Below, piece by piece: positions 15,867 to 20,967 of a DNA stretch of 20,967 nt. The notes under the pieces were generated by a model that did not search any database, was not told the origin of the DNA, and was given only the letters and a program-made list of their open reading frames with translations. A program made the position numbers and the translations under genes. Position 1 is the first letter of the stretch, and the number at the start of each line of letters is the position of its first letter. The stretch covers positions 1-20,967 of the forward strand of contig JAZUMF010000057.1 of assembly GCA_045603485.1 (NCBI GenBank). Direction: 5' to 3'. Origin of the DNA: RGIG5952 sp045603485 (GTDB lineage: Bacteria; Verrucomicrobiota; Kiritimatiellia; RFP12; JAAYLN01).

Positions 15867-15889
15867 GGGAAGCGAAAGTTCCCCAGGAG
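15867..15889 (+). promoter_or_regulatory. Hairpin and Shine-Dalgarno between tRNA-Thr and tuf
   Basis: GGGAA (15867-15871) and TTCCC (15879-15883) form a 5-bp stem with a 7-nt loop, ending one base before the Shine-Dalgarno AGGAG (15885-15889), which is 9 bp from the tuf ATG. The stem may protect the 5' end of the mRNA after the tRNA is cut out, or modulate tuf translation. Confidence 0.45.
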
Positions 15890-15898
15890 AAATAAGAA

Positions 15899-17107
15899 AT
15901 GGCTAAAGAAGAATTTGTCCGCTCCAAGCCGCACCTTAACGTCGGTACAATCGGACACGTTGACCACGGTAAGACAACTCTTACCGCTGCTATCACACAC
16001 GTTCAGGCTCTCAAGGGCCTCGCAACGGAAGTTTCCTACGATCAGGTTGCTAAGGCTTCTGAATCTGCAGGCCGCCGTGACGCTACCAAGATTGTTACAA
16101 TCGCTACTTCACATGTTGAATACAGCACCGAGAACCGTCACTACGCTCACGTTGACTGCCCCGGCCACGCTGACTTCGTTAAGAACATGATTACCGGTGC
16201 TGCTCAGATGGACGGCGCAATCGTCGTTGTTTCTGCAGCTGACGGTCCTATGCCACAGACCCGCGAGCACATCCTTCTCGCTCGTCAGGTCGGCGTTCCT
16301 GCCATCGTCGTCTTCTTGAACAAGGTTGACCTCGTTGACGATCCCGAGCTTCTTGACCTCGTTGAGATGGAAATCCGCGAGCTCCTCAGCAAGTATGAGT
16401 TCCCTGGCGATGACATCCCCGTCATCCGCGGTTGCGCTCTTCCTGCAACCCACGCCACCTCAGCTGACGACGAGGCTTGCAAGTGCATCGGCGAGCTCAT
16501 GGACGCTCTCGACACCTACATTCCTGAGCCAGCTCGTCTTCTCGACCAGGCATTCATGATGCCTATTGAAGATGTCTTCTCAATCGAAGGTCGTGGTACC
16601 GTTGTTACCGGCCGTGTCGAGCGTGGTGTTATCAAGGTCAACGATCCCGTCGAAATCGTCGGTATCCACCAGACCGCTTCCACCGTCGTCACCGGCGTTG
16701 AAATGTTCCGCAAGCTTCTCGATCAGGGTCAGGCTGGCGACAACATCGGCTGCCTCCTCCGTGGTACCAAGAAGGAAGAGGTTCAGCGCGGTCAGGTCCT
16801 CGCTAAGCCCGGTTCAATCACTCCTCACTCTGAGTTCCAGGGCCAGGTCTATGTCCTCTCCAAGGACGAAGGTGGCCGTCATACCCCATTCTTCAAGGGT
16901 TATCGTCCTCAGTTCTACATCCGTACAACTGACGTTACCGGTGACATCACCCTTCCTGAGGGTATGGAAATGGTCATGCCTGGCGACAATGTCTCCATCG
17001 GCGTCAAGCTCATCCAGCCTGTTGCTATGGAAGAGAAGATGCGCTTTGCTATCCGCGAAGGCGGCCGCACAGTCGGCGCCGGCACGGTCTCGAAGATCAT
17101 CGCCTAA
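15899..17107 (+). CDS. tuf: Translation elongation factor Tu with a variant switch I
   Basis: 402 residues, normal length. EF-Tu-GTP carries aminoacyl-tRNA to the ribosome. G1 is GHVDHGKT (19-26), G3 DCPGH (86-90) with the catalytic H90, G4 NKVD (141-144), and G5 GCAL (178-181, Cys where Ser is usual). Domain 2 begins near ARLLDQAFMMPIEDVFSIEGRGTV, and domain 3 contains GGRHTPFFKGYRPQFY. Switch I differs from most bacteria: the region before SHVEY reads GRRDATKIVTIAT (58-70), so the usual Arg-Gly-Ile-Thr is Lys-Ile-Val-Thr, keeping the magnesium-coordinating threonine (T67). From memory, planctomycete EF-Tu has a similar RDATKTVTIA-type segment. Codon use is strongly biased to C-ending codons, as in highly expressed genes. 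Confidence 0.98.
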   Translation: MAKEEFVRSKPHLNVGTIGHVDHGKTTLTAAITHVQALKGLATEVSYDQVAKASESAGRRDATKIVTIATSHVEYSTENRHYAHVDCPGHADFVKNMITGAAQMDGAIVVVSAADGPMPQTREHILLARQVGVPAIVVFLNKVDLVDDPELLDLVEMEIRELLSKYEFPGDDIPVIRGCALPATHATSADDEACKCIGELMDALDTYIPEPARLLDQAFMMPIEDVFSIEGRGTVVTGRVERGVIKVNDPVEIVGIHQTASTVVTGVEMFRKLLDQGQAGDNIGCLLRGTKKEEVQRGQVLAKPGSITPHSEFQGQVYVLSKDEGGRHTPFFKGYRPQFYIRTTDVTGDITLPEGMEMVMPGDNVSIGVKLIQPVAMEEKMRFAIREGGRTVGAGTVSKIIA

Positions 17108-17129
17108 GCAGTTAGCCTGCTAAAAATAA

Positions 17130-17160
17130 GGCGGGGTGCAAAAGCACCTCGCCTTTTTTT
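17130..17160 (+). terminator. Intrinsic terminator of tuf
   Basis: 10-bp stem GGCGGGGTGC (17130-17139) and GCACCTCGCC (17144-17153) with one G-T pair, an AAAA tetraloop and a run of seven T (17154-17160). A textbook rho-independent terminator, 22 bp after the tuf stop; it separates tuf from the next operon. Confidence 0.95.
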
Positions 17161-17171
17161 ATATATCAGAA

Positions 17172-17200
17172 TTGGCAGACAACAAGATATTTGGTATAAT
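17172..17200 (+). promoter_or_regulatory. Near-consensus promoter of the PrsW/DUF805 operon
   Basis: TTGGCA (17172-17177), 17 bp, TATAAT (17195-17200, perfect -10). Transcription should begin near 17207, giving a leader of about 36 nt to the ATG at 17243. It sits directly after the tuf terminator, so the operon has its own strong housekeeping-type promoter. Confidence 0.75.
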
Positions 17201-17242
17201 TCATAGAATACTTTTCCTCTGTAATTTTTGAATAAGGTTGTT

Positions 17243-18415
17243 ATGCAATTTAAATGTCCCCATTGCGAGTCGATTTTAGCATCTGACGATGTGACTATAG
17301 GGATGGATATAAAATGTCCCGAATGCAAGCGAAACTTTGTTGTAGAGCCATATGTGAGAACTCCCAAACTCACGGTAATTTCTTCTCCATCGTCTAATGA
17401 CCATAAAAACGGAGAATTTGTCGATGTTATTCACGAAAAGGTAATATCGCATTTTGGGATTGAAAAATTAAAAGGCTTCAGCTTGAAAGAACTCTTTTCG
17501 GAGGCCTTCTCCAAGCATTCGAGAGAAGAGGTAGAGGAAAGTTTCTCCATGGGAACAAAGAAATCTACTCCCGATATTTTGGAGATTGACGCCTCATGGC
17601 CAAAACCATGGCTTTTCATGCGGATGCTTATAGCCTCATTAGTCCTTTATTTTCTCTTTTGGGTTGGCTACAATTCCTTTCAAAATCCCAATCTTATTCC
17701 GGGATGGATTTTGATTGGTTCATTTGCCGTTCCGATTTCTGTTCTCGTTTTATTCATTGAGATGAATATAAGGCGGAATGTATCAATATATATGATTGCC
17801 AGGCTAGTTTTTTTAGGCGGTGTTCTCTCGTTACTTTTTTCCCTGGTTTCATTTAATTTTTTTGATAATGGGTGGTGGGGAGCCTCAAGCGCAGGGCCGA
17901 TTGAAGAGACAGGAAAGATCTTGGCTATGCTTGCTGTAGCCAGATCTGCACAATATAGATACAAACTTAATGGACTGCTGATAGGTGCTTCTGTAGGGGT
18001 TGGCTTTGCAGCCTTTGAGACTGCAGGTTATGCGCTTCGTTTTCTTGCATCGGATGGTATTGATACAATGGAAGAGGTTCTAATTATGAGAGGATTTCTT
18101 TCCCCGTTAGCGCATATTGTTTGGTCTGCTATTGCAGGCTTTGCCATGTGGCGTACAATTAAGGGGCGCAATTTCCACTGGCGAATGCTCGTTGATGTCG
18201 ATTTTATAAGGCTATTGCTTATACCTGTCATTCTGCATATGCTTTGGAATACACCCATCTCACTTCCTTTTTTTGCTAAGGAAATCATACTTGGCGTCAT
18301 AAGCTGGTTTATCTGCTTCTCGCTTATACAAGAGGGAATCAGGGAAATTCAAATAGAGCAGGAAGAAGAGCGCATAAGGCGTGGTGTAGCGGAAAAAAAC
18401 GAAATAGGGGAGTAA
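17243..18415 (+). CDS. PrsW-family intramembrane metalloprotease with N-terminal zinc ribbon
   Basis: 390 residues from the ATG at 17243 (AAGG 5 bp upstream); an in-frame TTG at 17228 lacks such a site. The N-terminus is a zinc ribbon, C5-x2-C8-x16-C25-x2-C28, of the finger-like kind found at the head of many PVC and proteobacterial membrane proteins. A charged linker (about 40-120) leads to a membrane domain of some seven or eight helices (about 123-360). PrsW-family motifs are present: GPIEETGK with E221, E222 and K225; FAAFETAGY with E259; LAHIVWSAIAG with H291; and ILHMLWNT with H332. These are the likely metal and catalytic residues. PrsW in Bacillus starts cleavage of an anti-sigma factor; here the substrate is unknown. 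First gene of a three-gene operon; the next ATG is 8 bp after the stop. Confidence 0.85.
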   Translation: MQFKCPHCESILASDDVTIGMDIKCPECKRNFVVEPYVRTPKLTVISSPSSNDHKNGEFVDVIHEKVISHFGIEKLKGFSLKELFSEAFSKHSREEVEESFSMGTKKSTPDILEIDASWPKPWLFMRMLIASLVLYFLFWVGYNSFQNPNLIPGWILIGSFAVPISVLVLFIEMNIRRNVSIYMIARLVFLGGVLSLLFSLVSFNFFDNGWWGASSAGPIEETGKILAMLAVARSAQYRYKLNGLLIGASVGVGFAAFETAGYALRFLASDGIDTMEEVLIMRGFLSPLAHIVWSAIAGFAMWRTIKGRNFHWRMLVDVDFIRLLLIPVILHMLWNTPISLPFFAKEIILGVISWFICFSLIQEGIREIQIEQEEERIRRGVAEKNEIGE

Positions 18416-18422
18416 GGCTGAT

Positions 18423-18917
18423 ATGCGTAATGTTAGATTTAAGTGTCCTCATTGCGGACAACTCTTCGACGGTTCATCCGACGATATCGGTATAACCGCC
18501 GATTGTCCATTGTGCCATAAGCCTTTTAAGCTTGAAGAAACCGGTGAAATAGTATTCAAGCTTCCAACTCCGATTTTATGGTACTTTGGTGCATTTCAGA
18601 AGTATTTCAAATTTAGCGGTAGGGCTAGAAGGCGCGAATATTGGTGGTTTGCGTTTTTCCACTTCCTCGCATCTACTATTATTGGTGCAATTGACGGTAT
18701 CTGCGAATGCGATTTTGTGCTACTCGGCTTGTATACATTGGCCGCATTATTTCCTTTGCTTACTGTTCAGGTTAGGCGATTGCACGACACAAATAAAAGC
18801 GGGTGGTGGGTTCTTTTGCATTCCATACCCGTTTTAAATTTGGCGCTCGTTGTATGGCTTTGCACAGATAGCGATAATGGCAATAACAGATTCGGGTGTA
18901 ATCCAAAGGGATTTTGA
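18423..18917 (+). CDS. DUF805 membrane protein with N-terminal zinc ribbon
   Basis: 164 residues. A zinc ribbon (C8-x2-C11-x16-C28-x2-C31) has exactly the same spacing as the one on the PrsW protein upstream, including the shared FKCPHC start and a DDIG/DVTIG segment before the second pair. It is followed by a DUF805 domain: YFKFSGRARRREYWWF (61-76), three to four membrane helices, VRRLHDTNKSGWW, and an end in DSDNGNNRFGCNPKGF, all strongly characteristic of the family. DUF805 proteins are small inner-membrane proteins without an established function. The gene lies 7 bp after the protease gene and 2 bp before the next, so all three are probably translated from one mRNA. Confidence 0.88.
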   Translation: MRNVRFKCPHCGQLFDGSSDDIGITADCPLCHKPFKLEETGEIVFKLPTPILWYFGAFQKYFKFSGRARRREYWWFAFFHFLASTIIGAIDGICECDFVLLGLYTLAALFPLLTVQVRRLHDTNKSGWWVLLHSIPVLNLALVVWLCTDSDNGNNRFGCNPKGF

Positions 18918-18919
18918 CG

Positions 18920-19846
18920 ATGTCAGATAATTTCGGTAATGACAGTAATCGGAAAATTCCCAATCTTCGCATTGTAAAGGTTGAAGAGCCGTCTTCCGCT
19001 CCGAATATAACGATAAAAACGATTCGGCGCGGTGGTGCTGAAGGTTCAACGCCGCGATGGCTGCCTTGGACGATAGCGGCTTTATCTTTAGTTTTAGCAT
19101 TGCTCTCTATTGTGGCTCTCATCCAAAAGGATTCGTCCCCAGCGGTAAGTAAAGCTGCTCCGGCGGTAGAAGATCGCGAAGTTTTAGACAATGCTGATGA
19201 CATTGAATCTTCACCGTCAGTGCATACCGAAGGTTCACGCTCATATATAAAGAAGTTTATTGATGGTAAGGATAATTGCTGCATTGTTGCAATAACTAAA
19301 CGCAATGGAGATGTTGCCGTCGCAAATGACAATGACTGGGCAGTTTCGTCTTGCCCCGATGGATTAAAGAATGCCTTGCAAAGAGTATCAGATGAAGATA
19401 AGACCATTATTGATGTATGTCTTACCGAAAGTGGAAATTGGATAGTTGTTTACGATTTTTGGGAGGCGTCATGGCGTGGCATTCCGTACGATTTAGAAGT
19501 TAAAATTCGCGAATTCCATAGCAACTGCGAAGAGATTTATTCAGTTTCATTTAATGACGCAGGGGATTGGATAATCGTTACAGAGGATCATTATTCATCC
19601 TCAAATACCTATTTACAATCATGGTTGCGTGACGGCTCCAATCTTTACGGACGGCTACTCTCCGCGGTAGTTTCCGAAGATGCTGCAGTCGCGGTTTTTG
19701 AAACCGGATACCGCTTTTACGGTAATGTGCCACAAGATCTAAAGCAAGAATTGCAAAACACCGATGTTGATGTGCGTATCATCAAGATTGCGGGTAATGC
19801 GTGGTTCTTCGCCGATGAAGATGGGCGCGGTAAATACTCTCTTTAA
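18920..19846 (+). CDS. Single-pass membrane protein with extracytoplasmic repeat domain
   Basis: 308 residues from the ATG at 18920, 2 bp after the previous stop. A basic cytoplasmic N-terminus (1-46) is followed by one membrane helix (about 47-68, WLPWTIAALSLVLALLSIVALI), a Ser/Ala/Pro/acidic linker (70-105) and an extracytoplasmic region containing about four imperfect repeats of roughly 42 residues. Each has an aromatic strand such as SGNWIVVYD (171-179) or AGDWIIVTE (214-222), then a GIPYDLEVKIREF-like helix and an IYSVSF-type strand. I recall similar Gly-x-Trp-Val-Val repeats in planctomycete and cyanobacterial proteins, but no known function. The topology (one helix, N-terminus inside) is that of membrane anti-sigma factors, making it a candidate substrate for the protease encoded upstream; this is inference. 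No anti-sigma motif is visible in the N-terminal part. Confidence 0.75.
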   Translation: MSDNFGNDSNRKIPNLRIVKVEEPSSAPNITIKTIRRGGAEGSTPRWLPWTIAALSLVLALLSIVALIQKDSSPAVSKAAPAVEDREVLDNADDIESSPSVHTEGSRSYIKKFIDGKDNCCIVAITKRNGDVAVANDNDWAVSSCPDGLKNALQRVSDEDKTIIDVCLTESGNWIVVYDFWEASWRGIPYDLEVKIREFHSNCEEIYSVSFNDAGDWIIVTEDHYSSSNTYLQSWLRDGSNLYGRLLSAVVSEDAAVAVFETGYRFYGNVPQDLKQELQNTDVDVRIIKIAGNAWFFADEDGRGKYSL

Positions 19847-19854
19847 GTTGGAGA

Positions 19855-20592
19855 CTACTGTTTTTTCCGGCATCCGTCAATTTGGATATTCTGCCCTGAA
19901 ATGTAAGAAGCTCGGTCACTCGCTAAAAAGCATATGAGCTCGGCATTCTCCCTGTCGGTTCCAGTCCTGCCCATAAAACTGAGAATTGACTGTTCAGAAT
20001 AGTCGATATCCTTGTGGTCAGAAGGACTTACACTGCCAGGGGACACGCAATTGACCAGAACACCCTTATCTGAAACTTCCTTGGCAAGTGCCCGCGTCAT
20101 TGCTATCACAGCCCCCTTAGAGGCAGAGTAGTGCACCATATTGGCATTCCCGTAGACGCCGGCAACCGATGCGACATTGATAATTCTGCCGTAGCCATTT
20201 TGCACCATGCCCTCCAACACCGCCTTTGTACAATAGACTACTCCCATGACATTTACATTAAAAAATTGCATCCATTTACTTGTCGGAATCTTCAAAAATT
20301 CACCACCATCACGCCAAAGAGCGGCATTATTTATGAGTATGTCTACTTTGCCAAAGCAGGAAATCGCATCTTTAATGACAGAATTGACTTGTTCCTCATT
20401 AGAGACATCGCATGTATAAGCTTTAACTTTACCAATGCTTCCTTTTAGCTCCTCGCAAAGCTCTTGAAGCTTTTCTTCATTGACATCGAGCAGCGCCAAA
20501 TCTGCGCCGCGCTCTGCTAACAAAATTGCCGTAGCTCTTCCAATCCCGACCGACGCTCCTGTAATTAGAGCTGCTTTCCCTTCAAATTCCAT
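19855..20592 (-). CDS. Short-chain dehydrogenase/reductase (FabG-like SDR)
   Basis: 245 residues from the ATG at 20592, which has GGAGG (20599-20603 on the complement) about 6 bp upstream; a longer in-frame start 10 codons earlier is unlikely. Classical SDR pattern: nucleotide-binding TGASVGIG (11-18), an acidic residue at the end of strand 2 (D36) pointing to NAD rather than NADP, NNA (88-90), catalytic S142, Y155 and K159, a PGS segment, and an ending SGQNIQIDG. The substrate is not predictable: FabG-like, sugar or alcohol dehydrogenase are all possible, and the D36 and lone location argue against the fatty-acid FabG. It converges on the three-gene operon with 8 bp between stops. Confidence 0.9.
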   Translation of the reverse strand: MEFEGKAALITGASVGIGRATAILLAERGADLALLDVNEEKLQELCEELKGSIGKVKAYTCDVSNEEQVNSVIKDAISCFGKVDILINNAALWRDGGEFLKIPTSKWMQFFNVNVMGVVYCTKAVLEGMVQNGYGRIINVASVAGVYGNANMVHYSASKGAVIAMTRALAKEVSDKGVLVNCVSPGSVSPSDHKDIDYSEQSILSFMGRTGTDRENAELICFLASDRASYISGQNIQIDGCRKKQ

Positions 20593-20612
20593 TTCAAACC
20601 TCCAATAGTGAA

Positions 20613-20641
20613 AGGATAGCATTGTAATTACATCAAGTCAA
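20613..20641 (-). promoter_or_regulatory. Promoter of the SDR gene
   Basis: On the minus strand: TTGACT (complement of 20636-20641), 17-bp spacer, TATCCT (complement of 20613-20618), about 20 bp before the start codon. The spacing is ideal and both boxes match at four or five of six positions. A second TTGAC lies 14 bp further upstream (complement of 20651-20655). Confidence 0.5.
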
Positions 20642-20779
20642 GATTCGTGCGTCAAGTGTCGGACTATTCCTGTTGACATCATTCAACCTAAATTCGGCAG
20701 TTGTAGGCTAATAATCACCATTTGAGTCAATAGCTTTAAGTCTGGCAAGTTTAATTGCCCGTCCACACAAGATTCCTAG

Positions 20780-20835
20780 AAGTCTTATGTCTTAAGCCCG
20801 AAGTCTCACAAGTCTAATGTCTCGCATCTAATGTC
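20780..20835. repeat. Degenerate AAGTCT/ATGTCT repeat cluster
   Basis: Within 56 bp, AAGTCT occurs three times and (T)ATGTC(T) three times, as in AAGTCT-T-ATGTCT and AAGTCT-A-ATGTCT, followed by CTAATGTC. The units are short and unevenly spaced, like an eroded microsatellite rather than a CRISPR or transposon end. Confidence 0.55.
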
Positions 20836-20898
20836 AATTTTGCTACTGGGAGAAGATGAGATTGGTAGGTGAGGAGTTTCGCCGCGTGAAAAAACTGT

Positions 20899-20937
20899 CA
20901 AACTCGCAAACTATCAAACTGATTCTACTTGCAAACT
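20899..20937. repeat. CAAACT short repeats
   Basis: Four exact copies of CAAACT, at 20899-20904, 20907-20912, 20915-20920 and 20932-20937. The first three are spaced exactly 8 bp apart and the last 17. They may be the remains of a tandem array or binding sites for a regulator of a gene beyond the window. Confidence 0.5.
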
Positions 20938-20967
20938 TTGCTTCAACTATGGGAAGTTATTGAGTCA

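Larger units (their letters stand above)
20642..20967. other. Non-coding tail of the window
   Basis: I see no open frame with family features in either direction. The stretch is A/T-rich and contains two kinds of short imperfect repeats, annotated separately. It probably reaches beyond the window as the upstream region of another gene. Confidence 0.6.

Noticed and set aside
16566..17123. 185-codon open frame in a second frame of tuf
   Set aside because: Ser/Val/Pro-rich composition results from the strong C-ending codon bias of tuf read one base off; no ribosome-binding site or motif.
18772..19407. 211-codon open frame on the minus strand opposite the DUF805 and repeat-protein genes
   Set aside because: It covers the junction of two well-supported plus-strand genes and has no recognisable domain; the frame is a by-product of codon use.
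20899..20937. CAAACT repeats as a possible CRISPR array
   Set aside because: Units are only 6 bp with 2-11 bp between them, far too short for repeats and spacers, and no cas gene is present.

Overview
The window most likely comes from a bacterium of the Planctomycetes-Verrucomicrobia-Chlamydiae (PVC) group, perhaps a Kiritimatiellota, Lentisphaerota or Verrucomicrobiota relative. This is an inference from three things: a Ser/Thr kinase next to an ECF-type sigma factor; an EF-Tu whose switch I lacks the usual Arg-Gly-Ile-Thr sequence and, from memory, resembles planctomycete EF-Tu; and zinc-ribbon-headed membrane proteins followed by a repeat protein of a kind common in that group. Base composition is moderate and coding density is high. 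I see no prophage, insertion sequence or CRISPR array.

Layout. Positions 3-557 hold the end of an AAA-ATPase/PD-(D/E)XK family gene that has lost most of its nuclease domain. Positions 603-2244 are a two-gene signalling unit, a membrane-anchored protein kinase and a sigma-70 family factor. A minus-strand SGNH hydrolase (2359-3003) converges on it. recA (3116-4186) follows, with a lone OppB/DppB-type ABC permease 8 bp downstream. From 5451 to 14707 there is a run of same-strand genes: a large secreted beta-sandwich protein, hisD, a DUF493 protein, a lipoprotein, a lysine-2,3-aminomutase-type radical SAM enzyme, ribD, a putative TIM-barrel glycoside hydrolase and a NagD-like HAD phosphatase. 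Several are housekeeping enzymes standing apart from their usual pathway partners. birA (minus strand, 14741-15484) closes this part.

A strong promoter at 15606-15634 drives a roughly 130-nt leader, tRNA-Thr(GGT) and tuf, which ends at a clear intrinsic terminator (17130-17160). This is the classical tRNA-Thr/tuf arrangement, but without the tRNA-Trp/secE/nusG genes that often follow. After the terminator a near-consensus promoter (17172-17200) starts a tight three-gene operon: a PrsW-family membrane protease with an N-terminal zinc ribbon, a DUF805 membrane protein with a zinc ribbon of identical cysteine spacing, and a single-pass membrane protein with an extracytoplasmic repeat domain. This operon is the best candidate in the window for an undescribed system: a membrane protease, a partner with a matching soluble head, and a possible substrate or sensor. 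An SDR oxidoreductase on the minus strand and about 340 bp of repeat-rich non-coding DNA end the window.
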